NCBI GenBank assembly: GCA_965197565.1
Contig: CBDANK010000002.1
Span: forward strand, 682,001-746,000
DNA: 64,000 bases
Reading direction: 5' to 3'
DNA from: G963667675 sp965197565
GTDB lineage: Bacteria; Chloroflexota; Dehalococcoidia; Lucifugimonadales; UBA3495
Of the stretch, positions 35,366 to 44,339 are shown one piece after another. Position 1 is the stretch's first letter; the number at the start of each line of letters is the position of its first letter. The notes under the pieces are model-generated. The model did not search any database. It worked only from the letters and a program-made list of their open reading frames with translations, and had not been told where the DNA came from. The translations under genes were made by a program, and so were the position numbers.

Positions 35366-36922
35366 TCAATCGCCCGTGGGAGCGGCGGGCTCCGCCTCGG
35401 TGGCCCTTTCCCCTTGGAAAAAGGACATGGTCATGCCGATCAACAGCAGGACCAACATAACGGTGTATGCGTTTCGAAGGCCCACCGTGAAGGCGTGGCC
35501 CACCGCGGCCCCGGCGGTCTCCCGTACCGCGTTCAGACTAGGCTCGAACCCCATAGACCCCATGGTCGCGGTTATGATGGCCGTAGCCGTCGCCAAGCTG
35601 ATGATGCCAGCCCCGTTGCGCGTCAGGTTGAGCAACCCGGAAACAATGCCGTAACTCGCCGGCCCCACCGAACCCAGCACAGAGCTGGCGTTGGGCGAAT
35701 AAAATGTTCCGCTGCCGATGTTGGTCAAGAACAAGGCTGCTATTACCAACACCAAGGGAGATTGGTCTGTCAACCGAGAGAACAGGAGCACACCGGTGGC
35801 GCAAACCGCCATCCCGCCTACGGTAAACAATCTCCAACCGTAACGGTCTGAGAGCACTCCGCTGATCAGCCCGCCGAGGGTCAAGCTGACGGCGCTGGAT
35901 ATCATAGCAAGACCCGATGTTGCGGCACTGAACCCGAGGACGCCCTGAAGGTAAAAGGGCGTCAGCACGAACATCGCCGAAGTGCCCAAGAAACTCAAGA
36001 ACGCCGCCGAAACACCAAAGGAGAAGGTCCTGCGGCCAAAGAACCTGAGGTCCAGCATCGGATTGGAAGTCCGTAACTCCCACCAAACAAATGAGCCCAG
36101 CAAAGCAAAAAAGCTGAGCATAGCCAATATAATGACAGGAGAGTCCCAACCGAATTTGTGGCCGTTGGTCATGGTGACCAGCAGCATTATCAGGGTCAAC
36201 GCCGACAGCCCCGCGCCCAGCCAATCAAATGCGGTAATTGAATCTTGCGGCCTGAGCGGAGACCGGTTCTCTTCCGGAATTGCCGTGGCGCTAATCATCC
36301 CCAGCAGCACCAATGGGATAGAGAGAAAGAACACATAGCGCCAGCCGACGGCGTCCACCACAACGCCCCCAATACTGGGTCCGGTTGAGGAGGACAAGCC
36401 CACGATCACCATCATCAAGCCGATGGCCCTGCCGCGCTCGTTGGGCGGGAAAACGGAAGCAATGATGGCCATGCCGGGAGTCTCGGTCATGGCGGCGCCG
36501 GCGCCCTGTAGGATTCTGGACGGGAGCAGCAGCATCAGGCTGGTGGCCCGGCTCGCTAGAAACGCGCCCAGAACGAATACTACGCCCCCGGCAATGTACA
36601 CCCTCTTGCGCCCCACCAAGTCAGCCAACCTGCCCATGGGCATCAGCAGGGCGCTGATGGTGAGGACATAGCCGATATGCATCCACTGGATGGTCGGGAG
36701 GTCGGTGTTGAAGTGACTCGCTATACTGGGTAGAGCGACAATCAAGCTCGTTTGGCCCGACCAAGTCCCGAAGAGACCGAGGGCCATGAAAGCGAAAGCC
36801 CAGTATTTGTAGCCGGGGCTGCTTGCCTCCAACCCCTTGATCCGGCGGCTAAACGCCGGGAAGCCGGCAAGAGCAATTAGCAACAAGCCGGAGGCAAGGA
36901 CCAGCAGGCCGGTCAAGGTCAT
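35366..36922 (-). CDS. MFS drug:H+ antiporter-2 type (EmrB/QacA) transporter, copy 1
   Basis: A 518-residue carrier with about fourteen membrane segments. DHA2 marks: GLFGTWSGQTSLIVALPSIASHF, the loop GRLADLVGRKRVY, SRILQGAGAAMTETPGMAIIASVFPPNERGRAIG (motif C region) and FFGRRTFSFGVSAAFLSF. It probably exports a toxic organic compound by proton exchange. The next gene upstream on the strand encodes a close paralogue of identical length, so this is a tandem duplication. It is the last gene of a SnoaL-MFS-MFS group. Confidence 0.9.
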   Translation of the reverse strand: MTLTGLLVLASGLLLIALAGFPAFSRRIKGLEASSPGYKYWAFAFMALGLFGTWSGQTSLIVALPSIASHFNTDLPTIQWMHIGYVLTISALLMPMGRLADLVGRKRVYIAGGVVFVLGAFLASRATSLMLLLPSRILQGAGAAMTETPGMAIIASVFPPNERGRAIGLMMVIVGLSSSTGPSIGGVVVDAVGWRYVFFLSIPLVLLGMISATAIPEENRSPLRPQDSITAFDWLGAGLSALTLIMLLVTMTNGHKFGWDSPVIILAMLSFFALLGSFVWWELRTSNPMLDLRFFGRRTFSFGVSAAFLSFLGTSAMFVLTPFYLQGVLGFSAATSGLAMISSAVSLTLGGLISGVLSDRYGWRLFTVGGMAVCATGVLLFSRLTDQSPLVLVIAALFLTNIGSGTFYSPNASSVLGSVGPASYGIVSGLLNLTRNGAGIISLATATAIITATMGSMGFEPSLNAVRETAGAAVGHAFTVGLRNAYTVMLVLLLIGMTMSFFQGERATEAEPAAPTGD

Positions 36923-36948
36923 GATGCGAGCGCGTCTTTAACCAAGGG

Positions 36949-38505
36949 TCAATCGCCGGTGGGCGCTACTGGACCAATCTCTGTGAGCTCTTCACCCTTA
37001 ACGGCGGACGCGGCCATTGCCATCAAGACCAAGGCGATCATCACAAGATAGGCGTTGCGGAGACCCACGGTAAAGGCGTGACCCACTCCGGCCCCGGTAC
37101 TTTCGCGGACTGCGTCCAGGCTTGGCTCGAACCCCAGAGAGGCCATGGTTACGGTTATGATGGCAGTAGCCATCCCCAGGCTGACGATGTTGCCCGCATT
37201 GCGGACCATGTTGAGCAGGCCGGAAACAATGCCGTACTTTTCCGTTTCCACGGCACTCAGCACAGAGCTGGTGTTGGGCGACCAAAAAGTCCCCATTCCC
37301 GCCTCGACCAATATCAAGGAGGGCAGGACCATCGCCAGGGATGATTCATCAGTCAACCGGGAGAGTAGGAACAATCCGGTGGCGGAGCTCGCCAACCCGC
37401 CAACGGTGAACAGCCTCCACCCGTAACGGTCCGACAGTACGCCGCTGATCGGCCCCAGCAGCATCATGCTAAAAGCGGCGGACATCATGATCAAACCGGT
37501 CGTCCAAGGGCTGAAGCCAAGGACGCTTTGAAGGTAAAAGGGAGTCATAACAAGCACTGCCGACTCGCCCAAGAAAGACAGCAACGCCGCCGAAACCCCA
37601 AAAGAGAAGGTCTTTCGGCCAAAGAGTCTCAGGTCCAGCATCGGGTTGGGAGTCCTTAGCTCCCACCATATAAAGGCGGCAAACAAGGCGAAGAGGGTGA
37701 GCGCCGCCAACATGATGGTAGGAGAGGTCCAGCCCAGTTTGTGGCCGTTGGTCATGGCTAGGAGCAGTACAATCAAGGCCGCTGTGGACAGAACGGCGCC
37801 CAACCAATCAAACGAGGCGGCTCTATTCCCCGGGTCCCGGGCAAGCCTGCTCTCCTGCAAAACCGTCATGCCGATGGCTATTCCCAGGAGGACCAAAGGC
37901 ACATTGATGAAGAACACGTACCGCCAACTGAAAAGGTCTACCAGCAGACCCCCAATGGGCGGACCGGCAAGGGCCCCCATGCCCACCACGCCCATAATCA
38001 AGCCGACCGCTCTGCCGCGCTCGTTGCCCGGAAAAACGGAGGCGATGATGGCCATGCCGGTGCCCTCGGTCATGGCGCCCCCGACCCCCTGGATGACTCT
38101 GGACAGGACCAGCATTAGCAGGCTGGTGGAACGGCTGGCCAAGACCGCGCCTAGGACGAATACCAGGCCCCCGATGATGTACACTTTTTTGCGTCCGACC
38201 AAGTCCGCCAGCCTGCCCATAGGCAGCAGCAAAGCGGTAATGGTGAGGACATAAGCGATTACCACCCACTGCACCGAAGGGAGCTTGGTGCTGAAGTGGC
38301 CGGCGATGCTGGGAAGAGCGACGTTGAGACTACCGTTGTCCAGCACGGACCCGAAGAGGCCCAGGCCGATGGCGCCGAAGGCCCAATACTTGTAGCTTGG
38401 ATTGGTGGTCTTCAAGCCGCGTATCCGGCGGTTGACCTCGGGGATGGACACAATGGCCATGAGGAAAACGCCGGACGCAATAACCAACAGACCGGTGAAG
38501 ATCAT
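36949..38505 (-). CDS. MFS drug:H+ antiporter-2 type transporter, copy 2
   Basis: A 518-residue paralogue of the 35366 gene, alike from LLVIASGVFLMAI to the shared ending APTGD. It has GSVLDNGSLNVALPSIAGHFSTKLPSVQW, GRLADLVGRKKVY, SRVIQGVGGAMTEGTGMAII and LGFSPWTTGLIMMSAAFSMMLLGPISG. The position of an Asp in GSVLDNGSLN, which is Trp-Ser-Gly-Gln in copy 1, suggests the two copies differ in ion coupling or substrate. The ATG lies 3 bp after the SnoaL gene stop, so translation is coupled. Confidence 0.9.
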   Translation of the reverse strand: MIFTGLLVIASGVFLMAIVSIPEVNRRIRGLKTTNPSYKYWAFGAIGLGLFGSVLDNGSLNVALPSIAGHFSTKLPSVQWVVIAYVLTITALLLPMGRLADLVGRKKVYIIGGLVFVLGAVLASRSTSLLMLVLSRVIQGVGGAMTEGTGMAIIASVFPGNERGRAVGLIMGVVGMGALAGPPIGGLLVDLFSWRYVFFINVPLVLLGIAIGMTVLQESRLARDPGNRAASFDWLGAVLSTAALIVLLLAMTNGHKLGWTSPTIMLAALTLFALFAAFIWWELRTPNPMLDLRLFGRKTFSFGVSAALLSFLGESAVLVMTPFYLQSVLGFSPWTTGLIMMSAAFSMMLLGPISGVLSDRYGWRLFTVGGLASSATGLFLLSRLTDESSLAMVLPSLILVEAGMGTFWSPNTSSVLSAVETEKYGIVSGLLNMVRNAGNIVSLGMATAIITVTMASLGFEPSLDAVRESTGAGVGHAFTVGLRNAYLVMIALVLMAMAASAVKGEELTEIGPVAPTGD

Positions 38506-38508
38506 GGC

Positions 38509-39003
38509 CTAAACGAACCGGGCCTTTGCCCAGCCCTCTTCAAAGGGGCTGCTGAAGATGGAAGTCGCCTTCTTGCTTTTGAACATCCATTTTCCATTGA
38601 CCCGGACATACTCTTCATCGTCAATCCCGGCCCGCCATAGGGCCCGGTCGCCATCGGCCGCGGTGCAGGGCATGAACAAGTACCACCTAGCCCGGGCGGT
38701 GTCGCCGGTAACCTCTATCTGAGGGTTCAGCCCATAGTGTAAAGCAAAGGTATAAATCTCCGAAGCCCTGCGGAAGAAACCCCGGATGGCCTCGCGGCCT
38801 TCGAACCGGCCCAAGCCCCCGCTCTCCCAAACCGCGTCTTCGACAAACAGCTCGGCTATCTTGTCCGCGTTGTAGTTATCATCGCAGTAAGCGGCGTAGG
38901 TTGCTTTCAAGTTCCGGATTGCTTGTACGTCCTCCACAGCGCGCATCCGGCTTTCCAACTCTGCCAGTCTGGATAGGATTTCTGTCGACGGTTGAGCGGC
39001 CAT
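38509..39003 (-). CDS. SnoaL-like/NTF2-fold protein
   Basis: A 164-residue NTF2-fold protein with an N-terminal helix (LSRLAELESRMRAVEDVQAIRNLKATYAAYCDDNY), then LFVEDAVWESGGLGRFEGREAIRGFFRR and ARARWYLFMPCTA. Such proteins are small dehydratases, isomerases or hydrolases in breakdown of polyketide- or aromatic-type compounds, or pure binding proteins. TAGGAGGG precedes the ATG. First gene of the exporter group; it may modify or bind the compound that the exporters remove. Confidence 0.8.
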   Translation of the reverse strand: MAAQPSTEILSRLAELESRMRAVEDVQAIRNLKATYAAYCDDNYNADKIAELFVEDAVWESGGLGRFEGREAIRGFFRRASEIYTFALHYGLNPQIEVTGDTARARWYLFMPCTAADGDRALWRAGIDDEEYVRVNGKWMFKSKKATSIFSSPFEEGWAKARFV

Positions 39004-39081
39004 TCGGTCCCTCCTAACGTAAATAGTGCGACTTTAGAGTCCCTGAGTATCTCCTGCGGCCCCCGCCGGGCCAAGACCCGG

Positions 39082-39279
39082 CAGGGTCTTTCGATTGTCA
39101 TCCTGAGTCCGTCTGTGGCGGACGAAGGGTCTAAAGTTCTTGCCTTCCGTGCCGTTTTGCTACTGGAACTTCTTGGATTCTTCGTCGCTCAGTTTATCCT
39201 GAGCGAAGCCGAAGGGCTCCTCAGAATGACCGGCTGTGGAGGTCTGTATCCCCTTAACATCGAGAATCGAAAGACCCTG
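39082..39279 (+). repeat. Family-A dispersed repeat
   Basis: From CAGGGTCTTTCGATTGTCA to AATCGAAAGACCCTG; the inverted ends match each other exactly over 15 bp. The core has GACGAAGGGTCTAAAG and GAGTTTATCCTGAGC-type phrases. It occupies most of the 39004-39380 gap. Confidence 0.75.
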
Positions 39280-39380
39280 GGGTGGGAATATGATATGAGG
39301 CTTAGCTCAGTGCAGTATACGCTGCGGCTAGCGGAAACGAGGGGGATGAGCGCATCAGGCGGGCGCGCCTGCCGCGGTCT

Positions 39381-40121
39381 CTATAAGCGGGGCAATATGA
39401 ATTCCTCAATGGCCACGGCCAGCCCGTCTTCCTCCACCGTCGGCGCCACGAAGTCGGCGGCCTCTTTTAGCTCGTCGGGGGCGTCGCCCATGGCGATGCT
39501 AAATCCGCACAACCGCAGCAAGGGAAGGTCATTGTAGCTATCCCCGGCGGCCGCCATGCTGCCGGCTTCCACGCCAATCATCTGGCCCAGCCTGAGAGTG
39601 GCGGCGGCCTTATCCACCCGGGAACCGGTGAAGTCAACCGCCCAGAGGCCATTGTAGGGCAGGTACGCCTTCACCACGTGCAACGCTGGGTTGGCGGTAA
39701 AGTGCGCCGCCATCCGGTCCGCTCCCGGCTCGTCTAGGTCCAGTGCCGACACCCTGATCAGGTTCCAGTGAGTGATGCGAGAGTAGCTGGTGATCGAGCC
39801 GCCGGAGTGGGTGGCAATAAAACTAGCCTTATTGCTTTCCAAGGTCCGGATTATCTCACGAGCGAAATCGGGCTGTAGTGGGTCAGTCCAGACGGACCGG
39901 CCGCTGCTTGGGTCCAATATATTAGCCCCTCCGTCGCAAATCTGGGGCGATGTGAGACCCAGTTGCCGGGCGAACTTGATGGTGTCGGCTGATTCCCGGC
40001 CCGTGGCGATGGATACGGGCACAAGTTTCGCCATCCGGGTAACGGCCCGGTTCACCCTGGCCGAAATCTGCTCGTCTCTGCCGATCAGCGTTCCATCCAG
40101 GTCAATAACCGCGGCCTGCAT
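39381..40121 (-). CDS. HAD-superfamily hydrolase (Cof/IIB type)
   Basis: A 246-residue phosphatase of the HAD-IIB group. Motif I is AAVIDLDGTLIG, motif II VSIATGRES, and motifs III/IV lie in KAAATLRLGQMIG and AAAGDSYNDLPLLRLCGFSIAMGDAPDELKEAADFV. Such enzymes hydrolyse sugar phosphates or other small phosphate esters in the cytoplasm. The start is ATG 40121. Substrate unknown; no linked pathway. Confidence 0.9.
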   Translation of the reverse strand: MQAAVIDLDGTLIGRDEQISARVNRAVTRMAKLVPVSIATGRESADTIKFARQLGLTSPQICDGGANILDPSSGRSVWTDPLQPDFAREIIRTLESNKASFIATHSGGSITSYSRITHWNLIRVSALDLDEPGADRMAAHFTANPALHVVKAYLPYNGLWAVDFTGSRVDKAAATLRLGQMIGVEAGSMAAAGDSYNDLPLLRLCGFSIAMGDAPDELKEAADFVAPTVEEDGLAVAIEEFILPRL

Positions 40122-40216
40122 ATTGACGCTACTTAACTCGACGGACCCATTTCGCCAGTGCCGTAGGAAAACCCGCAGGGTGATACAACAGAGAAAGGTC
40201 CAATTAAGGGGTCCAA

Positions 40217-40669
40217 TTAACTGAACACCAACTCCGTGTTCTGCCGGTCGGGCCGCCGCATCTCAGCCAAGCCCTCTTCAGCGGTCTCCGTCGAGTTGCA
40301 GAAGAGCTCTATGCCGTTGCCGTCGGGGTCATGGAGGTAGATGCTCTTGGTCATGCCGTGGTCTGTGGTGCGGTCGATTTCCACCCCGAAATCCTGGAGC
40401 CGGCGGTAGTACTGGGTCAGAGTATCGAGGTCTTCCACTTGCAGGGCCATGTGGTTCAGCCCCAGGCCGCCCGGAGTTACCGGAGCGGCATCTTCGGCGG
40501 CCTGAAACAGAGCTAGGTCGTGGTGTATCTTGCCGCAAGTCAAAAATGTGCCGAAGCCCGGGCGTTCGATAGTGATCTCGAACCCTAAGACTTCGGTGTA
40601 AAACTTGGTCGCCGCATCTTGATCTTTGACGTTTAGCACCAAGTGCCCTACCCGTTTAGGTTTAACCAT
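40217..40669 (-). CDS. VOC-superfamily protein (glyoxalase/dioxygenase-like)
   Basis: A 150-residue VOC protein with metal ligands in KRVGHLVLNVKDQDAATKFYTEVLGFE (His), GLNHMALQVEDLDTL (His) and YLHDPDGNGIELFCN (Glu). The layout is that of small extradiol dioxygenase-like or fosfomycin-type proteins. GAGGGGG precedes the ATG. It is the closest relative in the window of the 32651 gene but is not next to it. Confidence 0.88.
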   Translation of the reverse strand: MVKPKRVGHLVLNVKDQDAATKFYTEVLGFEITIERPGFGTFLTCGKIHHDLALFQAAEDAAPVTPGGLGLNHMALQVEDLDTLTQYYRRLQDFGVEIDRTTDHGMTKSIYLHDPDGNGIELFCNSTETAEEGLAEMRRPDRQNTELVFS

Positions 40670-40806
40670 GGTACATCCCCCTCTTGAACATACGATTGCC
40701 AGCTAGGGTGCGGGCTGCCGATTAGCACCACACTATACGCTTTCAAGCACCGGTTGCCAACAAAATTCTGCTCAAGTAATTGTTCAGGCTTAGGGGGTCA
40801 TTCAAG

Positions 40807-40908
40807 ATAACTGTTCAGATTTGAGGGGAACCTGTCCTTCGAGTCCGCTGCGCTGCGCTCAGGATGAGCGGTCCCGTGTTAGTGTGCTGACCAACTCTGA
40901 ACAGTTAC
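40807..40908 (-). repeat. MITE-B copy 2
   Basis: Ends ATAACTGTTCAGA and TCTGAACAGTTAC enclose TTTGAGGGGAACC and CTCAGGATGAGCGGTCC. It is the reverse-orientation relative of 12269-12393 without the internal tandem. Confidence 0.68.
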
Positions 40909-40916
40909 TGTGCCGG

Positions 40917-41091
40917 CAGGGTCTTTTAGTTGTCACCCTGAACGGAGTGAAGGGTCTAAAATCGCTCTTGCAAGTCAAGGCCGATTCTCCAATCAAGACT
41001 TTTAGATTCTTCGCCTACGGCTCAGAGTGACCGTGGCGGCGGCGTGCTCAATGTGCCGGATGATGGGCGCTAGGACAATTAAAAGACCCTG
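40917..41091 (+). repeat. Family-A dispersed repeat
   Basis: From CAGGGTCTTTTAGTTGTCA to AATTAAAAGACCCTG, with core TAGATTCTTCGCCTACGGCTC. The gap from 41092 to 41539 has GGGGGATT-type simple repeats near 41170-41215 but no convincing gene. Confidence 0.73.
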
Positions 41092-41539
41092 CTGTGCCGG
41101 CGGGTGCGCCCCAAGATTTTGCGCCCATGTCGTAGGCCCGCCGAATCATCGACTCCACTGCCGGGTCTCCCCCTTTCGCAAAGGGGGATTAAGGGGGATT
41201 TCCCCCTTCGCCATCCGGCTACTTACCGGTCTGAACGATTACCTCAATGCCACCTCTTCCTTGACAAGCCGGAAGGCCAATACCCAAACTGAAACCATGT
41301 TGCCCATGTCCCAACCGCCAAAAGCCTCCCTCAATCTCCCTTCGTCCCCAGCGAAGCGCCGTGGAGTCGAAGAACTGGAGTCCGCAACCGGCAACCGGCC
41401 GCTGCCGGGCCCGCTTTCGCGAAGGGGGATTTCAACCCTACGGCCGATTCGTTCCTTATTTGTTCCAAACAAGAAACGAATCCGGCCCGAGCCCAGTCTC
41501 CGCAAAAAATCTAAGGCGCACCCTGTGCCAACGCCGTGC

Positions 41540-41568
41540 TTGACACTTATTTTGTAAAATCATAAACT
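41540..41568 (+). promoter_or_regulatory. Promoter of tRNA-Asp
   Basis: TTGACA (41540-41545), a 17-bp spacer and TAAACT (41563-41568) lie about 40 bp upstream of the tRNA, the expected distance. Confidence 0.7.
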
Positions 41569-41607
41569 CAGACTGTCGGATGCTAGTTTGGTGCCGGCCT
41601 AATTAGG

Positions 41608-41684
41608 GGCCCGGTGGTGTAGCGGTTTAACATACTGGCCTGTCAAGCCAGAGATCGGCGGTTCGAATCCGCTCCGGGTCGCCA
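41608..41684 (+). tRNA. tRNA-Asp (anticodon GTC)
   Basis: Acceptor GGCCCGG pairs with CCGGGTC. The anticodon stem CTGGC/GCCAG holds loop CTGTCAA with anticodon GTC. T-arm GGCGGTTCGAATCCGCT, discriminator G, and an encoded CCA. The D-arm GTGTAGCGGTTTAACAT is weaker but acceptable. Confidence 0.95.
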
Positions 41685-41801
41685 AACGTCTAACTTATGC
41701 CTAGTTTGTAGATACGAGATTTCAGCTTTCTTGTTCTGTTGCCCAGGGTTATAGAGGCCTCTCAGGCAAGCAAGATCAGTCGGATGTAAGGAGGGTCAAA
41801 T

Positions 41802-43238
41802 ATGCCGCAAAAGGAAATGGTCCAGCTAGCGCATCTACTGCGCCGGGCTGGGTTCGGAGCGTCCTGGGATGAATTGGAGCAATACGCCGCGAAGGGGTAC
41901 GAGGCGACGGTTGAGGAGCTATTGTACCCGGAAAACGCCCCCTCCCCCCTCGAGGATGAAGACATCATCAGGCGGTATCACATAACCCATAACAATTTTT
42001 ATCCGGTGGAAAGCAGCCGGACCTATTGGCTGCGTCGCATGATTAATACGCCGCGGCCCTTGGAGGAGAAGCTGGCTCTTTTCTGGCACGGGGTGTTCGC
42101 CACCGGGTATACCAAGCTCTTTCAAGGCCGGGCGGTCTTAGAGCAACTCGAAATGTTCCGGCGTCATGGGTTGGGCAGCTTCCCCAATCTGCTGCTGGAA
42201 CTGTCCAAGAACCCGGCGATGATTTTCTGGTTGGACAACAACCTCAACCATAACGGCGCCGTTAACGAAAATTACGGCCGCGAGCTATTGGAGCTCTTTT
42301 CCATGGGGGTGGGCAACTATACCGAGGACGACGTGAAGCAAGCCTCCCGGGCCTTCACGGGATGGACGGTGCGCGACAACCCATATCACGCTGTCAAAGC
42401 CGAAAGCAATTCTCCCTGGCCTTACGGAGACCTTGCGCCGGAGTTCCAGTACAGGGCCGACGACCACGACAACGGCGACAAGACCTTCTTGGGGGAGACC
42501 GGAAACTTTGACGGCGCCGATATTATCGACATTATTTGCCGGCAGCCAGCCACCGCTAGGTTCATCTCGCGCCACATGTATACTTTCTTCGTAGCCGACG
42601 AGCCCCAGGTTCCGGCCTGGAAAGAGACTCCTCCCCGGGACCCCGAAGCCATTGAGATACTGTCGGACGCCTACTTCAGCCACCAATACGACATCCGTTC
42701 GATGCTTCGGGTACTCTTCAATTCCGACTTCTTCAAGAACGCCGCTTTTGCCAAGGTAAAAAGCCCCGCCGAGTTGGTGGTTGGCGCGGCGCGCGTCGCC
42801 GGGGGTTACCGGTTCCCTCACATGGACGACGTAAAATTCGGTCCCGCCACAGCAGACATGGGGCAGGAGCTTCTGGAGCCGCCCAGTGTCGAAGGATGGC
42901 ATACCGGCCAAGAGTGGCTTAACACCTCAAGCGTGGTGAATAGGGTCAACTTTGCGGTCAAAGAATTCTCAGACGTAACCCGGCCCGGGATCCGGTCCAT
43001 AATCGGCAGAGTCCGGGAACAACAGGCCTACCAGTCCCCCGAGAGACTGATAGACGCTTGTCTCGACCTGCTGGGGCCGCTGACCGTCTCTCAAGATACC
43101 CGGCAGGAATTGGTAGTTCGAATGACCGCGGCGCAAGAGGCGGAGCCGGGCCGGAAGGCTGATGAAGACATGGCCGAGGAAAGAACAACAACGGCGTTAC
43201 AACTCATTGCGGCCATGCCGGAGTACCAATTGGTCTGA
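41802..43238 (+). CDS. DUF1800 family protein, copy 1
   Basis: A 478-residue DUF1800 protein. Family phrases: MVQLAHLLRRAGFGASWDELEQYA, EEKLALFWHGVFATGYTKL, NENYGRELLELFSMGVGNYTEDDVKQASRAFTGW, FSHQYDIRSMLRVLFNSDFFKN and PPSVEGWHTGQEWLNTSSVVNRVNF. DUF1800 genes are usually paired with DUF1501 genes and have no established biochemistry. No export signal is visible here, unlike many family members. TAAGGAGGG precedes the ATG. First gene of a plus-strand cassette followed by an NHL protein and DUF1501. Confidence 0.93.
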   Translation: MPQKEMVQLAHLLRRAGFGASWDELEQYAAKGYEATVEELLYPENAPSPLEDEDIIRRYHITHNNFYPVESSRTYWLRRMINTPRPLEEKLALFWHGVFATGYTKLFQGRAVLEQLEMFRRHGLGSFPNLLLELSKNPAMIFWLDNNLNHNGAVNENYGRELLELFSMGVGNYTEDDVKQASRAFTGWTVRDNPYHAVKAESNSPWPYGDLAPEFQYRADDHDNGDKTFLGETGNFDGADIIDIICRQPATARFISRHMYTFFVADEPQVPAWKETPPRDPEAIEILSDAYFSHQYDIRSMLRVLFNSDFFKNAAFAKVKSPAELVVGAARVAGGYRFPHMDDVKFGPATADMGQELLEPPSVEGWHTGQEWLNTSSVVNRVNFAVKEFSDVTRPGIRSIIGRVREQQAYQSPERLIDACLDLLGPLTVSQDTRQELVVRMTAAQEAEPGRKADEDMAEERTTTALQLIAAMPEYQLV

Positions 43239-43272
43239 GGGCCGGCGTTCAGTTGCAAATAGGGGTAAGGAA

Positions 43273-44295
43273 ATGACAACCCGAAGCAAATGCGTATATA
43301 GCCACACTGTCGGATTATTCAGCGATCTGGGCAGGGGGTTCCAAAACCCTGTCGATGTAGCGGTCGGCCGCGGCGGGCTGCTCTACGTCCTGTGCCGGGC
43401 TCAAGACACAAATCCGTCTCCGCTGCCTTACAAACGGGTCACCATGTGCATGATAAACGGCGACTTCCTGGGCGAGTTTAGCGGGGTTGGCACCGAAGAT
43501 GGGAAAATGATGTGGCCCGTGACCGGCTTGGTCGATGAGAACTATGAGCTGTACATATCGGACGAGGCCCTGCACCGGATCTCCATCTTCGACAAGGACG
43601 GGAACTTTTTGAGGAAATGGGGCGTCATGGGTCAAGGGGAGGGCCAGTTCAACGGGCCCGCCGGCATGGCCTTCGACCCGGAGGGCAACCTGGTTATAGT
43701 TGACAGTATGAATAACCGCATCCAGAGGTACACCGCCGACGGGCGCTATCTTGGCGGATGGGGCGGCGGGGGCAACGGTGATGGGGAATTTAACATGCCT
43801 TGGGGTCTCACGGTAGACAAACAAGGGAACGTCTACGTTGCCGACTGGCGCAACGACCGGGTCCAGAAGTTCAACGCCGAGGGCCAACACTTGGCTACCT
43901 GGGGCAGTACCGGCCAGGGGGAAGGGCAGTTCCACCGTCCCTCCGGGGTTGCTGTGGACGACGACGGCGATATCTACATTACGGATTGGGGCAACGAGCG
44001 AGTCCAAGTGCTCGATGGCGACGGCGAATTTGTGATGGAAATTAAGGGCGACGCAACCCTGTCCACATGGGCTGACGACTACTACATCAGCAACCCATTG
44101 GAGCACGAAACAAGACTGGTTGCCGACCTCGAACCCGATCCGGATAGGATGCCGGACAATCGATTCCGGCCGAAGTCGGCCCTAATCGAGAAAATCTTCT
44201 GGGGACCTACTTCAGTGAAAACAGATGACCAGGGCAGGGTCTACATCACGGACAGCGGCCGGCATCGAATCCAGATATACCGGAAGCAAGGCTAA
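43273..44295 (+). CDS. NHL-repeat beta-propeller protein, copy 1
   Basis: About 340 residues; the start is ATG 43273, after GGTAAGG. Six NHL blades can be traced, the clearest being GEGQFNGPAGMAFDPEGNLVIVD-type units followed by NRIQRYTADGRYLGGWG and NDRVQKFNAEGQHLATWG. The last blade resumes after a 40-residue insert (ISNPLEHETRLVADLEPDP) with KTDDQGRVYITDSGRHRIQIY. No signal peptide is seen. Such propellers bind proteins or small ligands, or act as lactonase-like enzymes. It lies between DUF1800 and DUF1501, an order repeated further on. Confidence 0.9.
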   Translation: MTTRSKCVYSHTVGLFSDLGRGFQNPVDVAVGRGGLLYVLCRAQDTNPSPLPYKRVTMCMINGDFLGEFSGVGTEDGKMMWPVTGLVDENYELYISDEALHRISIFDKDGNFLRKWGVMGQGEGQFNGPAGMAFDPEGNLVIVDSMNNRIQRYTADGRYLGGWGGGGNGDGEFNMPWGLTVDKQGNVYVADWRNDRVQKFNAEGQHLATWGSTGQGEGQFHRPSGVAVDDDGDIYITDWGNERVQVLDGDGEFVMEIKGDATLSTWADDYYISNPLEHETRLVADLEPDPDRMPDNRFRPKSALIEKIFWGPTSVKTDDQGRVYITDSGRHRIQIYRKQG

Positions 44296-44339
44296 ACAAT
44301 CACGCTGATATGTCAACTTAGTTCGATAGGAGGGATTCC

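Noticed and set aside
41027..41557. A 176-codon open frame between the repeats and tRNA-Asp
   Set aside because: It runs through a family-A repeat and GGGGGATT simple repeats, has no ribosome site and no protein-like composition, and the tRNA promoter overlaps its end.
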